Assembly: GCA_947632575.1 (NCBI GenBank) | Contig: CANRPV010000001.1 | Span: 1 to 64,000, forward strand | Direction: 5' to 3' | DNA length: 64,000 nucleotides | Origin: an uncultured Eggerthellaceae bacterium | GTDB lineage: Bacteria; Actinomycetota; Coriobacteriia; Coriobacteriales; Eggerthellaceae | Shown here: positions 51,241 to 61,830 of the stretch, piece after piece | Position numbering within the stretch: the first letter of the stretch is position 1 | Layout of the letters: each line of letters opens with the position of its first letter | Translations under genes and position numbers: made by a program | Notes under the pieces: generated by a model | Database searches by the model: none | What the model saw: only the letters and a program-made list of their open reading frames with translations | Told to the model about the DNA's origin: nothing

Positions 51241-54200
51241 CGAAGTAGCTCACGCCGCCTTCGAAGATAGGTTGGTAAACCTCGAAAGGTACGTTTTTAT
51301 AAAGACGCTCGCCGGCGCGCTCCGAATGGCCCATCTTGCCGAGGATACGTCCATCGGGGCTTGTTATGCCTTCGATGGCCCAGGAGGAGCCGTTGGGATT
51401 GTAGGCGAGATCCATGGAAGGATTACCTTCTGGGTCAACATACTGGAAGGCGATCTGTCCAGCATCGGCCAGAGACTTGAGCAAGGTCTCATCGGCTACG
51501 AAGCGTCCCTCGCCATGGCTGATCGCCACCGACTGAATATCTCCCAGTGAGCACTTGGAAAGCCATGGGGAAAGCGTGGATGCGACTCTCGCATGAACCA
51601 AACGGCTTTGATGGCGTCCGATGGAATTAAATGTCAGCGTCGGACACTGGGCGTCCATGGGCCGAATATCGCCATAGGGCAGAAGTCCAAGTTTGACTAG
51701 GGCTTGGAAACCGTTGCAAATCCCGAGCATGAGACCGTCGCGATGGAAAAGCAGATCTCGAACGGCTTCAGTGACTACCGGGGCACGGAAGAAGGCGGTG
51801 ATGAATTTCGCCGAGCCGTCCGGCTCATCACCACTGGAAAAGCCACCCGGGATCATTATGATCTGGCTCTTTTTGATTGCCTCGGCAAACGCGCGGCAAC
51901 TTTGAGCGATAGCGTCGGGGCTCAGGTTGTTGATGACGAGAACCTCCGAGTCCGCCCCAGCTTGACGGAAGGCCTTTTCGGTGTCGTATTCGCAATTGCT
52001 TCCAGGGAACACGGGAATAATCACATGAGGCTTGCCGTCGGCAGCCAGGTGCGGGCCTCTCTGAGAGCTTGAATCATTGGCATTGGCATCGAAGCTGATC
52101 TTGGGTGCAGCTGGAGCCTGGGCAAGACTTTCTGCGCTGCTCCGATAGGGGAAGATGTCCTCGAGCGTAGACTCCCAGCGTTCCTGGAGTTTTGCAAGAT
52201 CAACGCTGAGTTCGGCGCTTTGACCGCTCGCTTTGAATTCGTAGCTATAGGATTCGGTCGTAGTGCCTATTGTGAGGATCTCGACGCCACTGTTTTCAGC
52301 GGATTCCAAGACCTTGCGAACTTGATCGTTTTCAGTTCCGCCGCTCAGTTCGATGACCATTGAACCGTAGGAGGAAATGAAGAGGTCATCAGCGGAGAAA
52401 TCCGGCGTAAAGGCAATGCCGAGCTGATTGCCGACAGCCATTTTGAATAAAGTCTCCGCTAGCGCGCCGTAACCAGGGGTGGCGAGGGAGAGTGCCTGTT
52501 GCGTCTCGATGAGAGCCTCCGAGGCATCAAGTACCGCAAGAAGCGAAGACTCCTCGGGCAGTAAGCCATCCTCCTGATAGCGGGGACGTAGCCAGATAAC
52601 AGAGCTCGTGGGTTTTTTGAATTCGGGTGAATGGATTCGCTCGGCTGATCCAACCGCCGTGGCGAAACTTACCAAGGTAGGAGGAACATCGAGATCTTCG
52701 AAGGAGCCGGACATAGAGTCTTTGCCGCCGATGGATGCCACTTCAAGATCCAGTTGAGCCTTAAGGGCACCGAGCACGGCAGCGGTGGGCTGGCCCCAGC
52801 GCTTCGGCTCATCGCGCAGGCGCTCGAAGTACTCCTGGAAACTTAGGTAGGAGCGACTGCGAGAAAATCCGGATGCGACCAGTCGGGCGACGCTTTCCAC
52901 CACAGCGAGATACGCGCCCCTATAAGGATCCGCTTGACTCAAATAGGGATTGAATCCCCAGGCCATTCCCGAGGCGGTCGAAGTTTTCCCCGCCACGGGG
53001 AGCAAAGCCGCCATGGCTTGAGGTGCGGTGAGTTGAGTCTTGCCGCCAAAAGCCATGAGCACGGTGGCGGCGCCGATCGAGGCATCGAAGCGCTCGGAGA
53101 GTCCCTTGTTTGACGCGACGTTGATGTCAGTCATCACCTGGGTTAGGCGCTCCTCCACCGAGGCACCCTTTGGCAAAGTCCAGGGAGCTTCGTAGGGCCT
53201 TCCCGCGACGACGTGGGCACGTGCGTGTTTGGGCGCGCCGTTGGATGCCAGAAAATCGCGGCTCAGGTCGACGATGGTGTCACCGCGCCAGCTCATACGC
53301 ACCCGCGGGATCTCGGTTACCGTCGCGATCGCAGTGGCTTCAAGGTTTTCCTCCGTGGCGTAGGTGATGAACTGATCGACGTCATCGGCGGCGAGCGCCA
53401 CGGCCATACGCTCCTGGCTCTCCGAGATTGCAAGCTCGGTGCCGTCGAGACCTTCGTATTTCTTCGGCACCTTATCTAGGTTGATAGTCACTCCATCAGC
53501 CAGTTCACCGATAGCGACCGACACGCCGCCAGCACCGAAGTCATTGCAGCGCTTGATGAGACGGCACGCGTCCTTGCGGCGGAAGAGCCGTTGCAGTTGG
53601 CGCTCAACCGGGGCGTTGCCCTTTTGCACCTCGGCACCACAGGTCTCGATTGAGGAAGCGCTGTGAGCCTTCGAGGATCCGGTCGCGCCACCGATGCCGT
53701 CGCGACCGGTGCGGCCTCCCAAAAGCACGATGACATCTCCCGGTTGGGGAGTCTCGCGAAGTACGTGGTTTGCCGGGGTGGCGCCCACCACCGCGCCGAT
53801 TTCCATACGCTTAGCCTCGTAGCCGGGATGATAGAGTTCGTTCACTTGGCCGGTGGCCAAGCCAATCTGATTGCCGTAGGAGGAATAACCTTGGGCCGCC
53901 TCGGTGACAATCTTGCGTTGAGGCAGCTTGCCCGGAAGCGTTTGGCTCACGGGCTTGCGTGGATCGGCGGCTCCGGTCACGCGCATGGCCTGATAGACAT
54001 AGCTTCTTCCGGAGAGAGGATCTCGAATAGCTCCGCCGATGCAGGTGGCAGCCCCACCGAACGGCTCAATCTCGGTAGGATGATTGTGGGTTTCGTTCTT
54101 GAAGAGGTAGAGCCAATCCTCCTCTTTGCCATCCACATCCACTTTTACCTTGACCGTGCAGGCGTTGATCTCCTCGGACTCGTCGAGGTTCTTGAGCTTC

Positions 54201-55183
54201 CCTGACGCCTTGAGGGCTCTGGCCCCAATGGTGCCGAGGTCCATCAGGCTTTGAGGCTTTGATTCCCGATGCAGGTTTCGGCGAAGATTCAGATAGGTTT
54301 CATAGGTCTTTTGCACCTCGGGATCTTCAATGGTGATGGAGTCGAGCTGCGTGTTAAAAGTGGTGTGGCGGCAATGGTCGGACCAGTAGGTGTCGATGAC
54401 CTTGATCTCCGTGATCGAGGGATCCCGTTGCTCCTCGCGGAAATAGCGCTGGGTGAATTGAAGGTCCGCCAGGTCCATCGCAAGCCCGCGCTCGCTCAGA
54501 AATGTCTTGAGCGTCTCTTCATCCCAGTCACGGAATCCATTGATGATCTCGACGGACGGTGGTTCCGGATAATTGGTCTGGAGCGTCGCCACCTCATCCA
54601 AGGAGGCCTCTCGGGCCTCAACCGGGTTGATCACGTAGTGCTTTATGGCTTGCAAATCCGCCTCGGTGAGGTCTCCTTGCAGCCCGTAGACGGTGGCGGT
54701 GCGCACCGTAGGACGTTCACCCTGGCTGAGCAGCTGAACGCATTGGCTGGCGGAGTCGGCCCGTTGATCGAACTGACCGGGAAGGTATTCGACGGCGAAC
54801 AGAGCACTCACGTGTGAATCGTGGGAATTGCCGGAATCGTGGGAATTGCCGGAACCGTCGGAAGCGCTGCCATCGAGGGAATCGTCGGGATCGCGCGGCC
54901 CGTCAGATCCGCGCGATTTTCCAGCCGTCGCATCCACCTCACCAAGAGCTTCCGCTAATCCTGTCGGAAGCGTAAAGCTCACGGTATCTACCTGCGGCTC
55001 GCTAAAAACCGTCGGAACGCACTCCTGGAAGAGGGCTTCCGAGATACCTTCGACGTCGTAGCGATTTATCAGACGCACGCCGGTGAGGGTTTTGATGCCC
55101 AAAATATCCCTCAGCTCGGTAAGCAGGGATTGAGCCTCTCCATCGAAACCAGGCTTCTTCTCGACGTAGACTCGCAAAGCCAT
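51233..55183 (-). CDS. purL: phosphoribosylformylglycinamidine synthase, single-chain
   Basis: Step four of purine synthesis, converting FGAR to FGAM with ATP and glutamine. The 1316-residue chain has an N-terminal PurS-like part (1-200), two FGAM synthetase halves (TYWSDHCRHTTFNT, THNHPTEIEPFGGAATCIGGAIRD, GGRTGRDGIGGATGSS) and a C-terminal class I amidotransferase (PGSNCEYDTEKAF, nucleophile Cys in LGICNGFQ, SHGEGRF). An insert at about 87-126 (DPDDSLDGS, two copies of GNSHDS) is low complexity and encoded by an exact 18-bp tandem duplication (54817-54852). Monocistronic on the minus strand; ATG 55183. Confidence 0.96.
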   Translation of the reverse strand: MALRVYVEKKPGFDGEAQSLLTELRDILGIKTLTGVRLINRYDVEGISEALFQECVPTVFSEPQVDTVSFTLPTGLAEALGEVDATAGKSRGSDGPRDPDDSLDGSASDGSGNSHDSGNSHDSHVSALFAVEYLPGQFDQRADSASQCVQLLSQGERPTVRTATVYGLQGDLTEADLQAIKHYVINPVEAREASLDEVATLQTNYPEPPSVEIINGFRDWDEETLKTFLSERGLAMDLADLQFTQRYFREEQRDPSITEIKVIDTYWSDHCRHTTFNTQLDSITIEDPEVQKTYETYLNLRRNLHRESKPQSLMDLGTIGARALKASGKLKNLDESEEINACTVKVKVDVDGKEEDWLYLFKNETHNHPTEIEPFGGAATCIGGAIRDPLSGRSYVYQAMRVTGAADPRKPVSQTLPGKLPQRKIVTEAAQGYSSYGNQIGLATGQVNELYHPGYEAKRMEIGAVVGATPANHVLRETPQPGDVIVLLGGRTGRDGIGGATGSSKAHSASSIETCGAEVQKGNAPVERQLQRLFRRKDACRLIKRCNDFGAGGVSVAIGELADGVTINLDKVPKKYEGLDGTELAISESQERMAVALAADDVDQFITYATEENLEATAIATVTEIPRVRMSWRGDTIVDLSRDFLASNGAPKHARAHVVAGRPYEAPWTLPKGASVEERLTQVMTDINVASNKGLSERFDASIGAATVLMAFGGKTQLTAPQAMAALLPVAGKTSTASGMAWGFNPYLSQADPYRGAYLAVVESVARLVASGFSRSRSYLSFQEYFERLRDEPKRWGQPTAAVLGALKAQLDLEVASIGGKDSMSGSFEDLDVPPTLVSFATAVGSAERIHSPEFKKPTSSVIWLRPRYQEDGLLPEESSLLAVLDASEALIETQQALSLATPGYGALAETLFKMAVGNQLGIAFTPDFSADDLFISSYGSMVIELSGGTENDQVRKVLESAENSGVEILTIGTTTESYSYEFKASGQSAELSVDLAKLQERWESTLEDIFPYRSSAESLAQAPAAPKISFDANANDSSSQRGPHLAADGKPHVIIPVFPGSNCEYDTEKAFRQAGADSEVLVINNLSPDAIAQSCRAFAEAIKKSQIIMIPGGFSSGDEPDGSAKFITAFFRAPVVTEAVRDLLFHRDGLMLGICNGFQALVKLGLLPYGDIRPMDAQCPTLTFNSIGRHQSRLVHARVASTLSPWLSKCSLGDIQSVAISHGEGRFVADETLLKSLADAGQIAFQYVDPEGNPSMDLAYNPNGSSWAIEGITSPDGRILGKMGHSERAGERLYKNVPFEVYQPIFEGGVSYFAL

Positions 55184-55275
55184 AGATCCGCCTTTCGCTT
55201 CAAATCATGCTTAGTCCTACCATGATAAAGCCTCGTGGGGATTTTGCGATCCTCATCTCTTGCGAGCTACCGCTT

Positions 55276-57459
55276 TTAAAGGATCATCTTCGTCTCTTCG
55301 AGTTTGCTCATGGTGAGCTCATAGAGCTTAATGATGGGTCGGCGCAGCGCCAAACCTATGAGAAGCGAGGGGATCAAAATAAGCAGCAGCTTGCCGATGC
55401 TTAGCCAGTAGGTATTGCCATAGATGCCAGCGACGCAGCTCTGGAAGGCCTCCATGGTATGGGAGAAGGGAAGCCACGGATAGATCACTTGGAAAATCGG
55501 TGCGGACATGACCACCGGGAATTCGCCGCCGGATCCCGCTATTTGCATGACGAGGCCGATCACGGCGATAGCCTCGCCCACTTTGCCGAAGGAAAGCACG
55601 AGGGTGTAGATCAGATTGCTGAACACCAGCGCCGCCGCCCAGCCCGTCAACAGGAAGAGGAAGGGATGTTCGCACTGGATTCCCACGAAGAAGATATCGC
55701 CGAGGCAAACGAGCGTGGCCTGGATGAGCGCGATCAAAAGGAATATCAGATAGCGACCAAGATAGAGCTGGGAGGGTTTGGGGTTGGAGAGCTCTTTACG
55801 CCTAAACTCCGGAACGTTGACCTCCATCAAGGCGATAAGGAAGATAGATCCGATCCAAATCGAGAGGGAGGTATAGAACGGCGCCATGGCGCTGCCGTTA
55901 TTGGCGACGGGGTAGACGGCATGGCGCTCGACGGTGGTGGGCGCCGAGATGATCTCCGCGAGCCTTCCGGGATCAGATCCGATGATGCGCCGCACCTCCT
56001 CAAGGTTTCCCGAGTCGATGGCTGTTTGGAGTTCTGCCTGGGTGGAAGCGAGTGAGTCCCTCGTCTCCCTCAAAACGCCGGTGGCTCCCTCTAGGGAATC
56101 TTGGACGCCGCCAAGGTCAGTTGCGAGCGATTGTGAAGCGATCGCGAGGCTTTGAGCGGCGGCCTGGAGTTCCTCGGTAATGGACGCGAGCGCTTGTTTG
56201 ACCTCCGCAAGGGTCGCGATGAGCTGGTCAAGGCCTTCACTTAAATCCGCGCCGAGGGTGCCGTGGATACCGTCGATCTCACGCTGGGCTTCATTGAGCG
56301 CGTTTTGAACTTGAGTGCGAGTGTCGCTCAGATCCTCGTTGCCCTGTTGAATGTCCTTGATGGCTTGATCGATGTTGGACTGGAGTGACTCTAAATCTTT
56401 GATAGCCTGTTGAATGGAGCTCAGCGCTTCGTTGATGTCGGTACTTGAGCCCGGATTCGAACTTTGGATTTGCTCGAGAATGCCCTCTAGGTCTTGGTAA
56501 CTTTGGATGAGCGAGCCAACCTCGTTCGAGAGGCTCTCTAAGGTGGATTCCGCGGGGCCAGCTACCGCTTGTACCGCGTTAAGAGCCCCGTTTACCGCGG
56601 TGTCCACCGAGCTGAAACTGTTCTTGGCGGATGCGATGGTTTGGTCGATCAGAGATCCGGTGTCGCTTAAGGCCGCGACCGCCTCCTCAAGAGCCGTTTG
56701 AGCCTCATCCATAAAGGGGCCGACCTGATCACCGATGCTCTCTGAGGAGACCAGAGCGGAAGAGGATGCGTTGAGCAGGGTGGCGGTGGAGCCCACCAGG
56801 GCAGACAGAGCTTCACCGGTTCCAACGGCGCCGTCGAGATCATCGATCACCTCGCAAAGCTGGCCGTTGAGATTTGTGGCATAGCTTCCTATCCCATCGC
56901 CGTTCATGAAGTTCGTGAGGTCGGAGACGCTGCCGAGAGCCACTTCGGTGACGGTGCGCATAAAGGTTTCATCCACCCGAATCGCCAGGTTGCTGGCTCC
57001 TTCGCTCGTGAGCCTCGGTGCGATGGCGTTTTCCTTCTGATTGGTGTAGAAGTCGATGGTCGCGTGATCCATGTGATCCGAAAAGACCGTCATGAGGTCG
57101 GCGGAGAAATTCTTCGGGATCACGATGGAGGCGTAGTAACGGCCAGAGTTGATACCGTCAATCGCCTCCTCAGCGCTTACGAACTCCCAATCAAAGGATT
57201 TGTTGTCATGGAGAGCCGAAACGATCGCGCTTCCGGCATTGATGCGGGTCGGGATCAGACTGGATTGGTAGCCCTCGTCCTCGTTGGCTACGGCAACGGG
57301 AATACGGTCGGTGTTTGAGAAGGGATCCCAGAATCCCAAAATATTGAACCAGGCGTAGAGCGGCGGTACGATGGTAAGCCCCACCAAAACAACACCGGCG
57401 ATGACATTGCCCATCAGGTTATGTAGATCCTGCTTGAATATCCGGAAGATGTTCTTCAT
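55276..57459 (-). CDS. YhgE/Pip-domain membrane protein (shorter copy)
   Basis: A 727-residue ABC-2-like protein. An N-terminal helix (GNVIAGVVLVGLTIVPPLYAWFNILGFWDPF) leads to an external domain with EDEGYQ and YYASIVIPKNFSADLMT, then a long coiled-coil region (200-480, rich in Ser, Gln, Leu) and five or six C-terminal helices (from about 520), with the SAPIFQVIYPWLPFSHTMEAF stretch. Relatives include YhgE, phage infection protein and type VII secretion-associated EsaA-like proteins. Its ATG overlaps the stop of the longer paralogue by four bases, so the two are coupled. Confidence 0.88.
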   Translation of the reverse strand: MKNIFRIFKQDLHNLMGNVIAGVVLVGLTIVPPLYAWFNILGFWDPFSNTDRIPVAVANEDEGYQSSLIPTRINAGSAIVSALHDNKSFDWEFVSAEEAIDGINSGRYYASIVIPKNFSADLMTVFSDHMDHATIDFYTNQKENAIAPRLTSEGASNLAIRVDETFMRTVTEVALGSVSDLTNFMNGDGIGSYATNLNGQLCEVIDDLDGAVGTGEALSALVGSTATLLNASSSALVSSESIGDQVGPFMDEAQTALEEAVAALSDTGSLIDQTIASAKNSFSSVDTAVNGALNAVQAVAGPAESTLESLSNEVGSLIQSYQDLEGILEQIQSSNPGSSTDINEALSSIQQAIKDLESLQSNIDQAIKDIQQGNEDLSDTRTQVQNALNEAQREIDGIHGTLGADLSEGLDQLIATLAEVKQALASITEELQAAAQSLAIASQSLATDLGGVQDSLEGATGVLRETRDSLASTQAELQTAIDSGNLEEVRRIIGSDPGRLAEIISAPTTVERHAVYPVANNGSAMAPFYTSLSIWIGSIFLIALMEVNVPEFRRKELSNPKPSQLYLGRYLIFLLIALIQATLVCLGDIFFVGIQCEHPFLFLLTGWAAALVFSNLIYTLVLSFGKVGEAIAVIGLVMQIAGSGGEFPVVMSAPIFQVIYPWLPFSHTMEAFQSCVAGIYGNTYWLSIGKLLLILIPSLLIGLALRRPIIKLYELTMSKLEETKMIL

Positions 57460-60011
57460 GATTTCAAGCCTTTGTCGATCCGCGCCTGGGCTTTGTCGAG
57501 CAACTCATCTTCGCTCATATGGCTCATTTGCACCTGGTAGTTGAGATCCTCGTTGAGAAATTCGACGACCACCAAAAAGGCGCAAGCCAAGATGATGCCC
57601 CAGGACATGAGCACGAGCAGCACCACGCGCGTGTCCACATCCACGTTGAAGACGAGTCGAAGGATTAAGGTCAGGATTATCACAAAGAACAGGATGATCC
57701 AGCCTCCATGGATAAGCAGCGGATAGTCATCCCTGAAGCGACGAACGCGCTGGTTGAGCTTTTGACGATACTCGTCGGAGTTGAGCATGGCCTCGATGAG
57801 CGAGCGAAGACGGAAGCGCTCATGGGCCGAGGCGATATTCTCGTTGAGGAGAAATCCGGTCTCACCGAGCTTATGGTCGAACAGCAGGTTGAGATTGAAC
57901 GAATATCGTCCCACCACAAGACCGATGAAAAAGCCGATGGGCAGATACAGCCCTAAGATCGCCAGATCAAACCAGTATTGCAGGCCGTACATGCCGCCGA
58001 TGGCCTCGCGCATGGCGTCAATGCTATAGGTGAAGGGCAGAAGCGGGTTGATGAGCTGGTAAAACGGCGGCATCATCTCGACCGGGTAGGTTCCGGACGA
58101 ACCTGGAATCTGCACGATCAAGAAAACCACCGCGATAGCGCGCCCGATGTGGCGGAAAGCGTAGGTGAGGGCGAAAATGAGGTTGACGTACACGAAGACC
58201 GCGAAAAGTCCCGCACCTACGAAGGCAACGGGGTTGTGGCATTCGACGCCAAGCACCAGATCGCCGACGCAGACGATGAGTCCCTGGAGAAGACCAAGCA
58301 GGATGATCAGAAGCCACCGAGCGAAATATGCCTGGGTGAGCGTGAACTTCGGAAGACCCTCGGGGTCCACCTGGACCTTAAAGACCGCCAAAAGGATAAA
58401 GCCGGCGACCCAAAGACCGAGGTTGGTGAAAAAGGGCGCGACGCCGGAACCGTAGGTGGCGATGGGGTAGAGCACCTCGCTGTGCAAAGTGATGGGCGAG
58501 GCCATGAAATCCCCAACGTCATCAGGGTTGATACCAAGGTAGGTGGCCAGATTTTTCACCGCTTCGGAATTTCGCAGGGCCGTGAGATCGGTAAGCGCGC
58601 TCTGAAGCGTCGCCTGGACGTCTCCCAAGGATGAGGAGATGAGGGAACTGGTGGCTTTCGCCTGGTCTATGGTGGAACTGAGCTCATCGAGGGTAGACAG
58701 GGATGAGGTAATGATCGGCTCTAGAGCTGTCCCGATTCCCTCAAGACTCCCCAGTGCGCTCGATAAAGCGTCAAGACTCGCGGAGAATTCGGGAATGATG
58801 GCGCCTTGGACGACCGCTGAGTCTTTCGTGATCTCATCGACGCCGGATTGCACCGCTTGGTTCGTGGTGCTAACCGCGGAATCGACGCTGGTGGCGGCAT
58901 CCCCGAGGGCAGTGGAAAGCTTTTGGAGCTGCTCGATTGTCTCCTCCGTGCTCTGGTTGTCTGCTTCGAGCTTGTCGAGGAGATCTTTAATTGTTTGCTT
59001 GCTGCCCGCTAAAGACTCAAGCTGTTCGAGAATCCGCTGGTTGTTGGCGTTGAGGGATTGGGCGTCGCTGAGTGCTTTATCCACCTGGCCTTCCGCCTGA
59101 ATGAGGGCTGCGGTGGTCTTAGCGGTTCCTTGGGCGATGGAGGTGGAGACCTTACCCAAAGAGAGAGCGGCGGAGGCGACGGAAGAGGCCACCTGAGTAC
59201 CATAGGTTCCCAGGTCGCTTCGCATCTGACCCAGGTTCGATCGCGCGTCAGCGAGGCGTCCTTCAAGGCTTGGCAGTTCATCGTTCAAGTCGCGCAACGC
59301 CGTCTGAGCATGGGATATGGCATTTTGAGCCTCATCAAAGGTGGGATCGAGATTGCCGAGTTGTTGTTGAGTCTCGGCGATGGCGCCTTGAGCCTGGGAG
59401 ATGCTTTGACTCAGTTTCGCATCGGCGGCATCGCTTGAACTTTCCACCTGGCGTCCAGTTTTCTGTCCCAGTTCCACTACCGTTTCGCTCACCGTGGAGA
59501 CGAAGGTCATGTTGATCTCGTTTTCCAAGGTGGAGGCTCCGATATTGGTGATCTCCGGTGCGGAGGCCGAAATTTTCTCATTCACGTAATAATCTATGAT
59601 TGGTCGCTTGAAATCGCCCGAGAAGACGCTCAGGAAATCGGCACTGAAGTCTTTCGGGATGACGATGGCGGCATAGTATTCGCCTGACTGGACACCATCC
59701 ATAGCCTGCTGTTCGGAGACGAATTCCCAGCCGAGCTCATGGTTTTCCTTGAGCTTCTCCACCACTTGTTCGCCCACGTTTAAGTGACCGATGAGTTCGT
59801 TGTCGGCACCGCTATCCTCGTCGGCCACCGCCACCTTTATGGCGTCGGTGCGCTGATAGGGATCCCAATTCGCCTCGATGGTGTACCACGCGTAGAGCGA
59901 GGGCATAAAGCAGATGCCGATAACGATGATAAGGGCGATGGGATTTCGCAGAAGGCGTATAACGTCGCGCTTAAAAATCTGAAGGATGATCGGTATGTTT
60001 TTGCCGTGTTT
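57456..60011 (-). CDS. YhgE/Pip-domain membrane protein (longer copy)
   Basis: Paralogue of the downstream gene with the same order: first helix (IALIIVIGICFMPSLYAWYTIEANWDPYQ), external DEDSGADNEL and YYAAIVIPKDFSADFLSVFSG, long coiled coil, then helices around MMPPFYQLINPLLPFTYSIDAM. It has an extra C-terminal part with two more helices (IILFFVIILTLILRLVF and VVLLVLMSWGIILACAFLVVVEF). The start is uncertain. The frame opens at TTG 60089, but GGTATATTATCC there looks like a promoter -10 region, so GTG 60011 is preferred despite a weak ribosome-binding site. Confidence 0.82.
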   Translation of the reverse strand, partial: KHGKNIPIILQIFKRDVIRLLRNPIALIIVIGICFMPSLYAWYTIEANWDPYQRTDAIKVAVADEDSGADNELIGHLNVGEQVVEKLKENHELGWEFVSEQQAMDGVQSGEYYAAIVIPKDFSADFLSVFSGDFKRPIIDYYVNEKISASAPEITNIGASTLENEINMTFVSTVSETVVELGQKTGRQVESSSDAADAKLSQSISQAQGAIAETQQQLGNLDPTFDEAQNAISHAQTALRDLNDELPSLEGRLADARSNLGQMRSDLGTYGTQVASSVASAALSLGKVSTSIAQGTAKTTAALIQAEGQVDKALSDAQSLNANNQRILEQLESLAGSKQTIKDLLDKLEADNQSTEETIEQLQKLSTALGDAATSVDSAVSTTNQAVQSGVDEITKDSAVVQGAIIPEFSASLDALSSALGSLEGIGTALEPIITSSLSTLDELSSTIDQAKATSSLISSSLGDVQATLQSALTDLTALRNSEAVKNLATYLGINPDDVGDFMASPITLHSEVLYPIATYGSGVAPFFTNLGLWVAGFILLAVFKVQVDPEGLPKFTLTQAYFARWLLIILLGLLQGLIVCVGDLVLGVECHNPVAFVGAGLFAVFVYVNLIFALTYAFRHIGRAIAVVFLIVQIPGSSGTYPVEMMPPFYQLINPLLPFTYSIDAMREAIGGMYGLQYWFDLAILGLYLPIGFFIGLVVGRYSFNLNLLFDHKLGETGFLLNENIASAHERFRLRSLIEAMLNSDEYRQKLNQRVRRFRDDYPLLIHGGWIILFFVIILTLILRLVFNVDVDTRVVLLVLMSWGIILACAFLVVVEFLNEDLNYQVQMSHMSEDELLDKAQARIDKGLKS

Positions 60012-60196
60012 CACTGGGTCAAAGAATGTCTCTTGTATGCCTCTTAGTTCTGAAGTGCCGATTTGACCATCTAGGGGATAATATACCAATCGACTAGAAT
60101 ATGAGGGTTCGACGGCCCAAAGCGGCCAAAAGCTGAGTTAAACACCCCGCCTTAAACCTATGGGCAAGAGGACCGGGGTTCGAAAGGCAATCGAGG

Positions 60197-61792
60197 ATGA
60201 CGACGGCCAGACGCATATATAGTTACGATTCGACTCTGCGAGATGGGGAGCAGCAGGAAGGCATAAGTCTTTCCCTGGAAGATAAGCTGCGTATCGTCAA
60301 GCGTCTGGATGATTTCGGCATCGATTACATCGAGGGAGGCTTTCCCGCCTCAAATCCCAAGGACAAAGCCTTTTTCGACGCACTCAAGATCATGGATTTG
60401 CGCCACAGCACCATCGCTGCTTTTGGATCCACCTGCAAAAAGAATGTGGCGGCAGCCGATGATCCGGGCATCCAAAGCCTCATCGAGAGCGGGACGCGGG
60501 TTGTGACTTTAGTGGGTAAGACCTGGGATGCTCAGGTGACGTTTGCGTTGCGCACGGAACTTCAGGAAAACCTCCGCATGATCGCCGATTCGGTGGCTTG
60601 TTGCAAAGCTGCCGGTCGAGAGGTGGTTTTCGACGCCGAGCATTTCTTTGACGGTTATAAGGCCAACAGCGACTATGCCATGGCCTGTCTACTTGCCGCC
60701 CACGAAGCGGGGGTAGACGCCATAGACCTCTGTGATACGAACGGAGGAAGTCTGCCTTTCGAGGTGGGGAGCATCGTGAGCGCCGTCGTGGCTGCGTTTC
60801 CCGACACATCCATCGGCATCCACTGTCACAATGACGCGGGTTGCGCCGTGGCTAACAGCCTAGCGGCGGTGAACGCCGGTGCCAGTCGCGTCCAAGGGAC
60901 GATCAATGGCATAGGCGAGCGGGTAGGCAACGCTGATCTTTTGACGATCATCGCCGATCTTGAACTTAAGATGGGTTGTTTCTGTGTCGGTCCGGAGAAG
61001 CTCAAGGGAATGTCCAGCCTTTCCCACTATGTGGCCGAGCTCTGCAACCTCTCCGTTGCGCCATCTCATCCCTACACGGGTAAATCGGCTTTTGCTCATA
61101 AGGGCGGTCTTCATGCGAGCGCCATCGCGCGTTTTCCCGGGGCCTACAATCACGCGGACCCTGAAAGCGTCGGTAATGGGAGCCGTATGGTGGTAAGTGA
61201 ACTTGCCGGTAAGGCGTCACTTCTCTCCAAGGCCGCGGCTTTAGGTTTTGATCTCGATGATGCTTCGGTAGATGTCCAAGGCATTTTGGATGACATCAAG
61301 GAGAGGGAATCACGCGGCTATACCTACGAGGTAGCTGATGGCTCGCTGGCTTTGCTGCTGAGGAGACATCTGGGCGTCTATAGGCCCTTCTTTACCTTGG
61401 AGAGCTTCCGCGTGATCGTCGATGATCGGGAGGATACGGGGGCTCTCGCCAAAGACGCCTCCTCGGAGGCGACCATTAAGATCCACGTGGGTGATCGCCG
61501 CTTCGTGGCCACCGGTGAGGGAACCGGTCCGGTGGGGGCCCTCGACAACGCGCTTCGCATGGCCATTCGGGAATCATTCCCCGAGGTTGAGGCCATGGAG
61601 CTTTTGGACTACAAGGTGCGCCTTCCCGACGAAAGCCAAGGTACCGGTGCGGTGACTCGCGTTACCATCACCACAGGTGATGCCGAGGGGACCTGGGGTA
61701 CCGTCGGCGTGTCGGAAAACGTGATCGAGGCATCTTGGAACGCGTTGGTGGAATCCATCGAGTATGGGCTGTTGCGGGCTTTAAGATCCTAA
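60197..61792 (+). CDS. cimA: (R)-citramalate synthase
   Basis: A 531-residue enzyme condensing pyruvate and acetyl-CoA to citramalate, giving isoleucine without threonine deaminase. The catalytic barrel shows [40 protein letters not shown], and the metal-binding [16 protein letters not shown]; the C-terminal regulatory domain begins near 400. The sequence matches the long CimA group better than LeuA, which shares the fold. AAAGG lies nine bases before ATG 60197. Its stop lies in a three-copy 14-bp repeat that supplies the next gene's ribosome-binding site. Confidence 0.9.
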   Translation: MTTARRIYSYDSTLRDGEQQEGISLSLEDKLRIVKRLDDFGIDYIEGGFPASNPKDKAFFDALKIMDLRHSTIAAFGSTCKKNVAAADDPGIQSLIESGTRVVTLVGKTWDAQVTFALRTELQENLRMIADSVACCKAAGREVVFDAEHFFDGYKANSDYAMACLLAAHEAGVDAIDLCDTNGGSLPFEVGSIVSAVVAAFPDTSIGIHCHNDAGCAVANSLAAVNAGASRVQGTINGIGERVGNADLLTIIADLELKMGCFCVGPEKLKGMSSLSHYVAELCNLSVAPSHPYTGKSAFAHKGGLHASAIARFPGAYNHADPESVGNGSRMVVSELAGKASLLSKAAALGFDLDDASVDVQGILDDIKERESRGYTYEVADGSLALLLRRHLGVYRPFFTLESFRVIVDDREDTGALAKDASSEATIKIHVGDRRFVATGEGTGPVGALDNALRMAIRESFPEVEAMELLDYKVRLPDESQGTGAVTRVTITTGDAEGTWGTVGVSENVIEASWNALVESIEYGLLRALRS

Positions 61793-61824
61793 CTTTAAGG
61801 TCCTAACCTTAAGGTCCTAAGGAA
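61783..61824. repeat. three 14-bp tandem repeats between cimA and yerC
   Basis: AAGATCCTAACTTT (61783-61796), AAGGTCCTAACCTT (61797-61810) and AAGGTCCTAAGGAA (61811-61824). The cimA TAA is in the first; the AAGGAA end of the third serves as ribosome-binding site for ATG 61831. Confidence 0.9.
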
Positions 61825-61830
61825 GCGAAC

